This document shows positions 8,158 through 16,932 of a stretch of DNA of 34,056 nt, piece by piece. Within the stretch, counting starts at the first letter, position 1. Each line of letters opens with the position of its first letter. The notes under the pieces were generated by a model that did no database searches, was not told the origin of the DNA, and saw only the letters and a list, made by a program, of their open reading frames with translations. A program made the position numbers and the translations under genes. This stretch comes from Pseudomonadota bacterium (GTDB lineage: Bacteria; SAR324; XYD2-FULL-50-16; JAHJRI01): positions 1 through 34,056 of the forward strand of contig JAKSDL010000645.1 of NCBI GenBank assembly GCA_022360105.1, given 5' to 3'.

Positions 8158-9365
8158 TCTGCCGAACCCTGTACTTTGTGAATCCTTGCCAGACCACCCT
8201 TACCTGTTTCACGGTAGGAAGCCATTAAATCTTTTCCTGTTTGAAGCATGGTTTCTACGACCTCATCAAAGGTGATACTGTGTTTTCCATCGGAGAGCAG
8301 CGCATAGGCTGCGCAATCCTGTGCTCTGGCTGCGGCCATGGCATTTCGCTCAATGCACGGAATCTGGACCAGGCCTAACACAGGATCACAGGTTAGCCCC
8401 AGGTGATGTTCCATTCCCATCTCTGCAGCGTATTCTATTTGAGAAGGTGTGCCTCCAAGTAATTGCGCGGCGGCAGCGGATGCCATGGAACATGCCGTTC
8501 CAATCTCTCCCTGGCAACCCACTTCGGCCCCGGCGACCGAAGCGTTTGTTTTAACCAGCATGCCTATTAATCCTGCAGTGGCCAATGCCTTAATAATTCT
8601 GGATTCAGTAAGGGCATAGGTTTGTTGCAAATGATACAAAACCGAAGGCAGTACCCCGGCGGAGCCACAGGTCGGAGCAGTCACAATTACTCCACCTGAA
8701 GCGTTTTCCTCTGCCACAGCCAGAGCGTAGGAAAAGATCTGATTCCGATCTTTAATAGGTCCGGAAACGTTGAGAGATTTTGCATAAATCGAGGAAGCTT
8801 TTCTCGCCAAGTGCAGTTTGCCCGGAAGTACTCGTTCGTTTTCCAGCCCTCTTTCCACGGATTCTTTCATGGTTTGCCAGATATGCCTTAAGTACTCTTC
8901 AAAATCATTGGACTCATTGTCGAATACGTACTCCCAAAATCGTTTTCCCGATTTATCGATGCAGGCCAGTATTTCATTCATGTTCTTTTCCCGGTAAACA
9001 TTCGGGGAAGTCTCCTGTTCCCCTTCTTCTACAATTGTCCCTCCACCGATACTATAAAACACCTGGCTGTTACTAAGTTTATTAACCGTGTTAAAAGCCT
9101 CAAATTTCAGAGCATTGGGATGAAACGGAAGCACAGTCTCCGGTTCCCAGATGATATCGACCTTTTTGGGTTTAAAGGCGTCAATAATCACTTTATCTGT
9201 CAAATGTCCCTTGCCTGTCGCTGCCAGGCTTCCAAATAATGTGACTTGATATGAAGTCGCCCGGGGATACTTCTCAATAAATCTGGCTGCTGCTTTCTGC
9301 GGTCCCATAGTGTGGCTGCTGGAAGGACCGAACCCAACAACATAAAGATCTTTGATTGATTTCAT
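8154..9365 (-). CDS. sdaA: L-serine dehydratase, iron-sulfur type, single chain
   Basis: A 403-residue [4Fe-4S] L-serine ammonia-lyase that converts serine to pyruvate and ammonia in the cytoplasm. The N-terminal beta domain has the GFGPSSSHTMGP motif (residues ~11-22). The alpha domain carries the cluster and substrate segments TAPTCGSAGVLPSV (~227-240), CQGEIGTACSMASAAAA (~280-297) and LTCDPVLGLVQIPCIERNA (~323-341). Both domains are fused in one chain, as in E. coli SdaA/SdaB. The start is set at ATG 9365, since GGAG lies six bases upstream; a TTG at 9377 is possible but has no such site. Its last four bases overlap the end of dsbD on the opposite strand, so the two messages are complementary at their 3' ends and no terminator fits between them. 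Confidence 0.93.
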   Translation of the reverse strand: MKSIKDLYVVGFGPSSSHTMGPQKAAARFIEKYPRATSYQVTLFGSLAATGKGHLTDKVIIDAFKPKKVDIIWEPETVLPFHPNALKFEAFNTVNKLSNSQVFYSIGGGTIVEEGEQETSPNVYREKNMNEILACIDKSGKRFWEYVFDNESNDFEEYLRHIWQTMKESVERGLENERVLPGKLHLARKASSIYAKSLNVSGPIKDRNQIFSYALAVAEENASGGVIVTAPTCGSAGVLPSVLYHLQQTYALTESRIIKALATAGLIGMLVKTNASVAGAEVGCQGEIGTACSMASAAAAQLLGGTPSQIEYAAEMGMEHHLGLTCDPVLGLVQIPCIERNAMAAARAQDCAAYALLSDGKHSITFDEVVETMLQTGKDLMASYRETGKGGLARIHKVQGSAD

Positions 9366-9520
9366 TTCAGGCTCCAATTAGGAAGTAAGATTATGACACA
9401 TTTATGCAATTTCAACGGATCTTTAAACACACCTTTTAGAAATTGGTTTAACCCTGTATGGTCCGCAAACACAGGCTTTTATTTCAATTTTGACTGGTTT
9501 ATATTAGTTATTGGTCATCC

Positions 9521-9654
9521 AATGTCATTAACTTAATTAAATTTAGCCAAGATGTCATTCTGCACGAGAGGGAAGAATCTCTCAAGGGCTCTGACAGATC
9601 CTTGACTTTTGTTCAGGATGGCATACAATCAGGACGCTTTAAGTTAACGACATT
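9521..9654. mobile_element. MITE-like palindromic element with 16-bp terminal inverted repeats
   Basis: Outer arms AATGTCATTAACTTAA (9521-9536) and TTAAGTTAACGACATT (9639-9654) are inverted copies matching at 15 of 16 positions. Nested inside, 9552-9580 and 9596-9624 are 29-base inverted arms matching at 21 of 29 positions. Four of the eight mismatches become G-U pairs in plus-strand RNA, giving 25 of 29 pairs around a 15-base loop. The inner arms carry the degenerate words GTCATTCTG and GAAGAATCT, familiar from dispersed repeats in several bacterial phyla. There is no coding capacity, so any movement would need a transposase elsewhere. The drift between arms suggests an old copy. Confidence 0.6.
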
Positions 9655-9659
9655 AACTG

Positions 9660-9724
9660 GTTATCAGCTATCAGTTTGCGGAACAATTATTCAAGATTGG
9701 ATGAGAACACTGATAACCGATAAC
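9660..9724. repeat. Inverted repeat, 16-bp arms, beside the MITE-like element
   Basis: GTTATCAGCTATCAGT (9660-9675) and ACTGATAACCGATAAC (9709-9724) are inverted copies matching at 14 of 16 positions, separated by 33 bases. The two mismatches become G-U pairs in minus-strand RNA. It lies about 200 bases downstream of the response regulator in the direction of that gene's transcription. It could be part of the neighbouring element or a transcript-end structure. Confidence 0.5.
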
Positions 9725-9925
9725 TATTTCTTGTAACTTTGGTTTTACATTGTATGGACAATGATGTCGTCACATTTTAATAAAACCCTAAAGTATTTGA
9801 TTTAATAAGTGATTAATTGAGCGAAACCGGCATTGTTGGTTGATTTCATTCAGGGAACAAAGGAAGGAAACTGAAAAGTGGTTGCGTTCGGGCATCAACT
9901 GCTTTTCAGTGGTTATTCGGGCAGG

Positions 9926-10309
9926 TTAATCACCATTTTTCATATCGTCCAGTTTGCGGATTTTTTCTACCAGTTCTTCCACCTCAAAAGGTTTGGTTAC
10001 ATAATCGTCGGCCCCTACGGCATAGCCTTTCTGTCGTTCGTTTTCCATGGCTCGACCGGATATCAGGATAATTTTGATTGCATTGTATTTCTCGTCGGCT
10101 CGTATTCTCCGGCAAACTTCATATCCGTCAATACCGGACATCATTATATCCAACAGTATTAAATCCGGGTGAAAATCCGGAATAATCTGCAGTGCCTCTT
10201 CACCTGATTCAGCAGACTTGAGTGTGTACAGATCCTCCAGATCGTCCATCAGGATATCGATATTCATGGGGTCATCGTCAACTATTAGTATTTTGTAATC
10301 TGAACGCAT
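9926..10309 (-). CDS. Single-domain response regulator (CheY-like receiver)
   Basis: A 127-residue stand-alone receiver domain with no output domain. The acidic pocket DDD (11-13), the phospho-acceptor D54 in LILLDIMM, S84 in ILISGRA and K106 in YVTKPF are all in place, so phosphorylation should work. The sequence resembles receivers detached from hybrid kinases more than true chemotaxis CheY, but this is hard to judge by eye. No kinase gene adjoins it; the nearest is the Cache kinase at 27318, which has its own partner. It may act in a phosphorelay or by binding a target protein. The ATG at 10309 has only a weak upstream site. It is transcribed away from the glycogen phosphorylase pair. Confidence 0.85.
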   Translation of the reverse strand: MRSDYKILIVDDDPMNIDILMDDLEDLYTLKSAESGEEALQIIPDFHPDLILLDIMMSGIDGYEVCRRIRADEKYNAIKIILISGRAMENERQKGYAVGADDYVTKPFEVEELVEKIRKLDDMKNGD

Positions 10310-10638
10310 GGTCTTGAACCTATCAATCTCAAATTATTAAGATATTTGATTATAGCCTTTAAGAGCCGATTTTCAATTATGAATTGAAATCTATGAATAT
10401 TTGTCACAAGATACCATATAAATCTGAATAGATCTATAAGATAATAAATAGGTACATTACATAACCAGTAGCTAATGGGGTTGGGAATGGTCAATTCCAA
10501 ATGATTGGAGGCGTCAATTTAAGTCGATCCGGTTTTCGGAAATACTTGAAAATAAAAGCTCCCTCAAATAGACTAAGGGCGTGAACCTCAATCCAAAGAA
10601 CCTAAAGTAAGCAATTCAACGATGACCACCGGAGAGTC
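10310..10638. other. Divergent intergenic region before glgP
   Basis: A 329-base A+T-rich region between the leftward response regulator and the rightward phosphorylase. It carries one candidate promoter at 10546-10574 and a GGAG ribosome site at 10631-10634. I see no gene or strong repeat in it. Confidence 0.5.
10546..10574 (+). promoter_or_regulatory. Candidate promoter of the glycogen phosphorylase pair
   Basis: TTGAAA at 10546-10551 (5 of 6 to consensus), 17-base spacer, TAGACT at 10569-10574 (4 of 6). It lies 65 bases before the first phosphorylase ATG. Confidence 0.35.
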
Positions 10639-13128
10639 ATGGAACCTGAAAACCAGAACATACATCGAGATGAAAAGAACGGTATTGAAAGCTTTAAACA
10701 GGCTTTCAAACGCCATATGCAGCAAACCATTGCTCATGACCTGGAAAATTCGACAAGTCTGGACAAATACCAATCGCTGGCCTATGCAGTGCGTGACAGG
10801 GTTATATCAAAATGGATCGCGACTCAGGATACCTATTATCAGAAAAACCCCAAGCGTATCTATTATTTCTCATTGGAATTTCTCATGGGGAGAACTCTTG
10901 GGAATGCAATTCTGAGTATGGATTTAGATGATATTGTCCGGGAAGCTTTAGATGACCTGGGTTACTCACAGGAGGATCTGGAGGAAATCGAATGGGATGC
11001 AGGACTGGGTAACGGAGGATTGGGCAGACTTGCAGCCTGCTTTCTTGATTCCATGGCAACTCTCGAACTACCTGCCTATGGTTTTGGTATTCGTTACGAA
11101 TACGGCATGTTTAAACAAACCCTGGTCGACAATCAACAAAAGGAAAACCCGGACAATTGGTTGAGATACGGAAATCCCTGGGAGTTTATTCGAGCGGAGG
11201 ATATAGAAATAGTGCAGTTTTATGGACGAGTACACAGTTATGTTGATGGAAACGGAATTCTGAAAAATCGTTGGTTGGACACTGAAAACGTGGTTGCATT
11301 GGCATACGATGTGCCGATTCCCGGGTTTCAAACGGATACGGTTAATTCTCTGAAACTGTGGGCTGCTGCATCATCCCGCGAGTTTGATTTGGAAAGTTTT
11401 AATGTCGGGGATTATATCGGTGCCATCGTAGATAAACATCAATCTGAAATCCTCTCCAAGGTGCTTTACCCCAATGATACCTCCTACCAGGGAAAGGAAT
11501 TGCGTTTAAAACAACAATACTTCATGGTTTCAGCCTCATTACGGAACGTCTTAATGCGCCTGGAACGTTGCGGTGATTCCCTGGACAGACTACCGGATAA
11601 GGTGGTTATTCAACTCAATGATACACATCCCTCCATTGCCATCCCTGAATTGATGCGCATCCTAGTCGATCTTAACAACTATTCGTGGGAAGATGCCTGG
11701 AATCTGACCATTCGCACGTTTGCCTATACCAATCACACTGTATTGCCAGAGGCACTCGAAAAATGGCCCGTGCCACTAATGGAAAAAGTCTTGCCTCGCC
11801 ACATGCAAATCATCTTCGAAATTAACCAGCGGTTTTTGGACGAGGTTAACGTCGCATTTCCCGGCGATTTGAACAGAAGGCAGCGGATGTCAATAATTGA
11901 AGAGGGTGAGACTCAACATGTCAGAATGTCGTTTCTGGCTATTGTCGGCAGTTTTTCAGTAAACGGTGTGGCTGAGCTTCATTCGCAGCTCCTGAAGAAA
12001 GGAATTTTTAAAGACTTTTATGATCTGGAGCCGGGAAAGTTCAATAACAAAACGAATGGAATCACACCTCGCCGCTGGCTGAAAAAAGCAAATCCTGATC
12101 TTTCCAGTTTAATTACTGAAACAATCGGGTCAAATTGGATTAAAGATCTTAGTGAGTTAAAGAATTTGGAATCCTTCGCTAACGATAGTGCTTTTGTGGA
12201 TAGCTGGAAACAGGTTAAAATAAACAACAAGCGACGCTTATGTCGTATCATCAAGCAACTGTGCGGTATTGAAACCGATCCCAACTCATTGTTTGATGTC
12301 CAGGTAAAACGCATCCATGAATACAAACGCCAGTTATTAAACCTGTTACATGTGATTACCCTCTATAACAGGATCAGGGACGGTCAGGCAGATAGTGATG
12401 TTCCAAGGACTGTCGTGTTTGGCGGTAAGGCTGCTCCCGGGTATGACAGGGCGAAAGAAATAATTCACCTGGTTAACCTGGTCGCAAGTCATGTCAATCG
12501 GGATCCGACAATCCAGGGTAGGCTGAAAGTGGTGTTTTTGCCCAATTACGGGGTTTCCCAGGCAGAAAAGATTTTTCCGGGATCTGATCTTTCGGAACAA
12601 ATCTCGACTGCCGGAATGGAAGCATCCGGTACCGGCAATATGAAATTCTCACTGAATGGAGCGTTGACCATCGGCACATTGGATGGCGCGAACATCGAAA
12701 TAATGGAAGAAGTTGGGAAGGATAATATCTTTATTTTTGGCAAAACCGAAGAGGAGCTCTCCCGGATGAGGCAAGAGGGATATGATCCCAAATCGTTTTA
12801 TAACGGGGACCAAGAACTTCAGCGCGTGCTGAATCAGATCCGCGATGGTGTTTTTTCTTCTTCCGATCCGGATCTTTTTTGCGGTCTGTTTGATTCACTG
12901 GTTTATGAAGGTGATCATTACTTCAATCTGGCTGATTACAGATCTTACGTGGATTGCCAAAAAGCCGTTTCCGATCTCTACCGGGATCAGGAAAAATGGC
13001 ACAAGAAGGCTGTGCTTAATGTTGCTCGTATGGGAAAATTTTCTTCTGATCGCGTTATTCGCCAATATGCAAATGAAATTTGGAATGTGGAACCCTGTCC
13101 GGTTTTGAATTCTCTTCAACACAAGTAA
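10639..13128 (+). CDS. glgP: Glycogen/starch phosphorylase, first tandem copy
   Basis: An 829-residue GT35 phosphorylase that releases glucose-1-phosphate from alpha-1,4-glucans using phosphate and PLP. It is full length for the family. Landmarks are RIYYFSLEFLMGRTLGNA (~73-90), WDAGLGNGGLGRLAACFLDSMATL (~118-141), QLNDTHPSIAIPELMR, the nucleotide/dimer segment TRTFAYTNHTVLPEALE-type (here IRTFAYTNHTVLPEAL), NKTNGITPRRWL, VKRIHEYKRQLLN, and the PLP lysine K669 in GTGNMKFSLNGALTIGTLDGAN. ATG 10639 is preceded by GGAGAG. An ATG 17 bases earlier is in another frame. The second copy follows after six bases, so both are surely on one transcript. Glycogen synthesis genes are not in view. Confidence 0.95.
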   Translation: MEPENQNIHRDEKNGIESFKQAFKRHMQQTIAHDLENSTSLDKYQSLAYAVRDRVISKWIATQDTYYQKNPKRIYYFSLEFLMGRTLGNAILSMDLDDIVREALDDLGYSQEDLEEIEWDAGLGNGGLGRLAACFLDSMATLELPAYGFGIRYEYGMFKQTLVDNQQKENPDNWLRYGNPWEFIRAEDIEIVQFYGRVHSYVDGNGILKNRWLDTENVVALAYDVPIPGFQTDTVNSLKLWAAASSREFDLESFNVGDYIGAIVDKHQSEILSKVLYPNDTSYQGKELRLKQQYFMVSASLRNVLMRLERCGDSLDRLPDKVVIQLNDTHPSIAIPELMRILVDLNNYSWEDAWNLTIRTFAYTNHTVLPEALEKWPVPLMEKVLPRHMQIIFEINQRFLDEVNVAFPGDLNRRQRMSIIEEGETQHVRMSFLAIVGSFSVNGVAELHSQLLKKGIFKDFYDLEPGKFNNKTNGITPRRWLKKANPDLSSLITETIGSNWIKDLSELKNLESFANDSAFVDSWKQVKINNKRRLCRIIKQLCGIETDPNSLFDVQVKRIHEYKRQLLNLLHVITLYNRIRDGQADSDVPRTVVFGGKAAPGYDRAKEIIHLVNLVASHVNRDPTIQGRLKVVFLPNYGVSQAEKIFPGSDLSEQISTAGMEASGTGNMKFSLNGALTIGTLDGANIEIMEEVGKDNIFIFGKTEEELSRMRQEGYDPKSFYNGDQELQRVLNQIRDGVFSSSDPDLFCGLFDSLVYEGDHYFNLADYRSYVDCQKAVSDLYRDQEKWHKKAVLNVARMGKFSSDRVIRQYANEIWNVEPCPVLNSLQHK

Positions 13129-13134
13129 TACTCC

Positions 13135-15606
13135 ATGGAAAACCTCACACAAAATCATCTCACTTCAACTGAAAACAGAATTGAGCGTTTTAAACAATCT
13201 TTCGAACAGAGACTTGCACTTTCCATAGGCCAGGATCTCTTTTTTACCAGCAAACTGGATCAGTATCGAGCGCTGGCGTTTGCTGTTCGCGATGAGCTAA
13301 TCGCGAAATGGTTAAAGACGCAAAAGACCTATTATGACAAAAATCCCAAGCGCATTTATTATTTTTCATTGGAATTTCTCATCGGTCGTACCCTAGGTAA
13401 TGCCTTGATAAACCTCGATCTGGAGGAGACCGTCAAACAATCCTTGGATCGATTAAGCATCTCCATGGAGGATTTGGCAAAGCTGGAATGGGATGCAGGA
13501 CTGGGAAACGGAGGCTTGGGAAGGCTGGCAGCCTGCTTCCTTGATTCCATGGCAACCCTGGAATTACCTGCTTATGGATACGGAATTCGCTATGAATTCG
13601 GTATGTTCCGGCAAAAAATTGAAAAGCTGCAACAGCAGGAATACCCGGACAATTGGCTTCGTTACGGCAACCCTTGGGAGATTGGCAGGACTGCGAATCA
13701 CTACAGGGTTCATTTCATGGGGAGAATAAACAATTACCTGGATCGCAACAATGTCCAGCATTGTGAGTGGGTGGATACGGAACAGGTGATAGCTCTTGCT
13801 TACGATATCTTAATTCCGGGCTATCGAACCAACACGGTCAACACGCTCAAATTATGGTCGGCATCATCAACGCGTGAATTCAATTTGGAGACATTCAACG
13901 CCGGGGATTATATAGGAGCCGTTTTTAACAAGGCGCAATCGGAAACAATTTCTAAAGTACTTTATCCCAATGACAACAATTATGAAGGAAAGGAACTGCG
14001 CTTAAAGCAGCAATATTTTATGGTCTCTGCCTCCCTGCAGGATATATTGTTCAGGCTGGTGAAGTGTGGAAATGAAATTCGTGAATTGCCGGATAAAGCC
14101 GCTATCCAGTTAAATGACACCCATCCTTCCATTGCCATTCCCGAATTGATGAGAATCCTGTTGGATGAGGCAAAAATGGATTGGAATCAGGCCTGGGATA
14201 TCACCACTCGAACATTTGCCTACACCAATCATACGGTATTACCGGAAGCGCTTGAGAAATGGCCTGTGTCCCTGGTGGAAAAAATCCTGCCTCGTCATTT
14301 GCAGATAATTTTTGAAATCAATCAACGTTTTCTGGATCTGGTTGCGGCTATTTTTCCGGGTGATTTTGAACGCCGAAGTCGCATGTCCATTATCGAAGAG
14401 GGTGATCCGCAAAATGTCAGGATGGCTCATCTGGCAATTGTCGGTAGTTTCTCCGTAAACGGGGTGGCAGAGCTGCACTCTAGCCTTTTGAAACAGGGCG
14501 TTTTTAAAGATTTTTATGAATTGTTTCCGGATAAGTTCAATAACAAGACCAATGGTGTTACTCCGCGACGCTGGGTAAGAAAAGCTAACCCGGCAATGAC
14601 GGCTCTTATTACCAGTAAAATCGGAGATGGATGGATTAAAGATCTAAAACAGCTGAGAAAGCTGGAGGATGTGGTTCATGATGAAGAGTTTATCCATGAC
14701 TGGAGTCGTATTAAACGTGCCAACAAGCTCGCTCTGGCCCAAGAGATTAGAAGGCGTTGCCATGTGGATGTCGATCCGGATTCCATTTTTGATGTTCAGG
14801 TAAAACGAATTCATGAATACAAAAGACAGCTATTAAATATCCTGCATGTGATTACCTTGTATAATCAGATCAAATCGGGAGATATGGAAGGTTTCGTACC
14901 CAGGACAGTCATTTTTGGAGGAAAGGCAGCTCCCGGGTACCAGGCTGCAAAAAAGATCATTCATCTTATTAATGCGGTTGCAAACCTGGTAAATCGGGAC
15001 CGCAGCATATCTAACCTGCTAAAAGTCGTGTTTCTCCCTAATTATGGGATTTCGCAAGCTGAGCTGATCATTCCCGGTACGGACCTTTCGGAACAGATTT
15101 CCACGGCTGGAATGGAAGCCTCCGGAACAGGAAACATGAAATTTGCACTGAACGGAGCACTGACCATAGGCACGTTGGATGGGGCCAATATTGAAATCCT
15201 GGAGGAAGTCGGTGAGGAAAATATATTCATATTTGGGCACACTGCGGATGAACTGATAGAGCTTCGGAACAGAGGCTATTCACCCTCGGAATATGTTGAG
15301 CAAAATCCAGGTTTGGCAAAGGTTATCAGTCAGATAAAAAGCGGATTCTTCTCACCCAATGATCCGGAACTGTTTCATTCGATTTATGATAACCTCCTGG
15401 TACAATCGGCACCTTATTTTGTTTTGGCAGACTATGCTGCTTATGTATCTTGTCAGATCAGGGTTTCCGAACTATTCAAAAACCAGCTTCAATGGCACAA
15501 AACAGGCGTGTTGAATGTCGCCAGGATGGGTAAATTCTCTACTGACAGGACTATTCACGAATATGCAAATGATATCTGGAATGTTGATCCGTGTCCTGTG
15601 GATTGA
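13135..15606 (+). CDS. glgP: Glycogen/starch phosphorylase, second tandem copy
   Basis: An 823-residue GT35 phosphorylase, collinear with the preceding copy over its whole length. The same landmarks are intact: YYFSLEFLIGRTLGNAL, WDAGLGNGGLGRLAAC, QLNDTHPSIAIPELMR, NKTNGVTPRRWV, VKRIHEYKRQLLN, and the PLP lysine at K669 in GTGNMKFALNGAL. Differences are concentrated in the N-terminal ~20 residues, in residues ~180-215 (a surface stretch: GRTANHYRVHFMGRINNYLDRN), and toward the C-terminus. No frameshift or lost residue is visible, so neither copy looks like a pseudogene. The pair probably arose by tandem duplication followed by divergence, for example in glucan chain-length preference (glycogen versus maltodextrin). 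That division of labour is inference. Confidence 0.95.
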   Translation: MENLTQNHLTSTENRIERFKQSFEQRLALSIGQDLFFTSKLDQYRALAFAVRDELIAKWLKTQKTYYDKNPKRIYYFSLEFLIGRTLGNALINLDLEETVKQSLDRLSISMEDLAKLEWDAGLGNGGLGRLAACFLDSMATLELPAYGYGIRYEFGMFRQKIEKLQQQEYPDNWLRYGNPWEIGRTANHYRVHFMGRINNYLDRNNVQHCEWVDTEQVIALAYDILIPGYRTNTVNTLKLWSASSTREFNLETFNAGDYIGAVFNKAQSETISKVLYPNDNNYEGKELRLKQQYFMVSASLQDILFRLVKCGNEIRELPDKAAIQLNDTHPSIAIPELMRILLDEAKMDWNQAWDITTRTFAYTNHTVLPEALEKWPVSLVEKILPRHLQIIFEINQRFLDLVAAIFPGDFERRSRMSIIEEGDPQNVRMAHLAIVGSFSVNGVAELHSSLLKQGVFKDFYELFPDKFNNKTNGVTPRRWVRKANPAMTALITSKIGDGWIKDLKQLRKLEDVVHDEEFIHDWSRIKRANKLALAQEIRRRCHVDVDPDSIFDVQVKRIHEYKRQLLNILHVITLYNQIKSGDMEGFVPRTVIFGGKAAPGYQAAKKIIHLINAVANLVNRDRSISNLLKVVFLPNYGISQAELIIPGTDLSEQISTAGMEASGTGNMKFALNGALTIGTLDGANIEILEEVGEENIFIFGHTADELIELRNRGYSPSEYVEQNPGLAKVISQIKSGFFSPNDPELFHSIYDNLLVQSAPYFVLADYAAYVSCQIRVSELFKNQLQWHKTGVLNVARMGKFSTDRTIHEYANDIWNVDPCPVD

Positions 15607-15686
15607 CAAAACCGGGAATCTGGGATTTGCTGGAGTAAACAAACAAGCTGTATTGATAAATTTATTAATTTTTTACCACGCTTTTA

Positions 15687-15881
15687 ATGAATCTTGTAAT
15701 CACCATAGTGGCGGTGTTAATGGTTTCAGATGCTGCCTTTGCTTTGTTAAACTTAACCAAATTTGAATCCCTGCTGCATTCCCAGTTTCCAAAAATGAAT
15801 GTGAAGCTTCTGGCAGCAGTGGAGGGAATCATCGGGCTGGTGATTCTATTTATCAAACTCGCTACCGGGACGATCTCTTGA
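15687..15881 (+). CDS. Small two-helix membrane protein, unknown function
   Basis: A 64-residue protein with two hydrophobic segments (residues ~2-22 and ~41-59) around a short loop containing KFESLLHSQFPKMN. The layout recalls small DUF2065/YjeT-type membrane proteins, but I cannot claim membership. No convincing ribosome site precedes ATG 15687, which lowers confidence. The hydrophobic pattern and low-complexity-free sequence favour a real gene. It sits 80 bases after the second phosphorylase and could be read on the same transcript. Confidence 0.5.
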   Translation: MNLVITIVAVLMVSDAAFALLNLTKFESLLHSQFPKMNVKLLAAVEGIIGLVILFIKLATGTIS

Positions 15882-15933
15882 TATTCCTGCCGGCATAAAC
15901 CATTATTCAATTCGCTTCGCAAGCAATAGGGGA

Positions 15934-15962
15934 TTGATAAACGATTTAAATCCCGCTAAATT
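15934..15962 (+). promoter_or_regulatory. Candidate promoter of the M23-fold protein
   Basis: TTGATA at 15934-15939 (5 of 6), 17-base spacer, TAAATT at 15957-15962 (4 of 6). It lies about 50 bases before the gene's TTG start. Confidence 0.4.
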
Positions 15963-16012
15963 GGACCTTGTGAAATAAAGAAGTTTTCCTGAGATTTAAA
16001 CCGGAGTTACAC

Positions 16013-16915
16013 TTGTTTGAAAAGTATTTTTCAATAGTCATCATTCCTCGCAAAACTTCCAAAGTCAAAAAAGTCAAAATTCCGGTATTTATGTTCTGGA
16101 TTGCCGGGTTATTGGTTGTCGGAATAATTTCGGGCATGGTGTACATAGGATTTGATTACTATAGTTTGAAATCTCAAGTAGCAAGAATAGACGAGCTACA
16201 GAAAATCAAAGATCAGCAAGCCGAGAAAATAGCAACGTTCAACGACCAGTATCGTGAATTGCAACTCCACTATAATCATCTGAATTCACTGAATGATAAA
16301 CTAAAATCGATGGTGGTCACCAGCATCGATTCGGAACGCAAATCGCGCTCAAGAGTAAATAAAAATAAATCCCTCCAGGAAAAACTTGAAACAGCAAGAA
16401 AAACAAGTGTTCTGGATGTCATCGCAACCGATAGCTCAGAAGTTGATTCTGATCTGCGGTATGAACGAGAGATCCGGTTTAGAAACTTGATTGCCTTTTT
16501 TAAGACTCGAAAAAACCCATTAGAAAGAATTCCCAGTGGATTGCCTGTTAATGGTTACTTGATAGATGAATTCGGAATGCATACAGACCCGTATACAGGA
16601 CAAATAAGTCCACAAAACGGTATTGGCATCGCCTCCCGCCTGGATTTCCCGATAATTGCACCTGCCGATGGTATTGTCATGGAAATCAAAGAGGATGAAG
16701 ACATAGGCATTGTTCTGGTGGTAGACCATGGAAACGGATTTAAGACCCGCTATGGACATATAGGCGAATATGAAGTCGAAGTGGGGGATATTGTAAACAA
16801 AGGCAGTGTAATTGCACAGGTAGGCAATACAGGTCGCACAACCGGACCCAGGTTGTATTATGAAGTGCTATTTAATGAGGTACCTCAAAATCCCGTCAAG
16901 TATCTGAATGAGTGA
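16013..16915 (+). CDS. Membrane-anchored M23 (LytM) fold protein lacking zinc ligands
   Basis: A 300-residue envelope protein with a cytoplasmic basic start (to ~25), one transmembrane helix (~25-47), a coiled coil (~50-130) and a C-terminal LytM/M23 beta-domain (~175-298). The start is TTG 16013, chosen because GGAG (16003-16006) lies six bases before it and no ATG is available upstream. The domain is clear from APADGIVMEI, VDHGNGFKTRYGHIGEYEVEVGD and the GNTGRTTGP...YEV end. However, the canonical HxGxD is Q201-N-G-I-G205, and the canonical HLHFE is RLYYE at 280-284. All three usual zinc ligands are therefore lost. Zinc-free LytM proteins such as EnvC and NlpD activate cell-wall amidases, and the coiled coil plus anchor resembles EnvC. 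A division or cell-wall regulatory role is inferred. Confidence 0.85.
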   Translation: MFEKYFSIVIIPRKTSKVKKVKIPVFMFWIAGLLVVGIISGMVYIGFDYYSLKSQVARIDELQKIKDQQAEKIATFNDQYRELQLHYNHLNSLNDKLKSMVVTSIDSERKSRSRVNKNKSLQEKLETARKTSVLDVIATDSSEVDSDLRYEREIRFRNLIAFFKTRKNPLERIPSGLPVNGYLIDEFGMHTDPYTGQISPQNGIGIASRLDFPIIAPADGIVMEIKEDEDIGIVLVVDHGNGFKTRYGHIGEYEVEVGDIVNKGSVIAQVGNTGRTTGPRLYYEVLFNEVPQNPVKYLNE

Positions 16916-16932
16916 TTTTTCTGATCTCTGCA

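Larger units (their letters stand above)
9366..9925. other. Intergenic region holding a MITE-like palindromic element
   Basis: A 560-base non-coding stretch between two minus-strand genes. It contains GGAG at 9372-9375 (ribosome site of sdaA), the nested palindromic element 9521-9654, and a further inverted repeat at 9660-9675 / 9709-9724. The remainder (9380-9520 and 9725-9925) is A+T-rich with nothing I can name. Confidence 0.6.
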
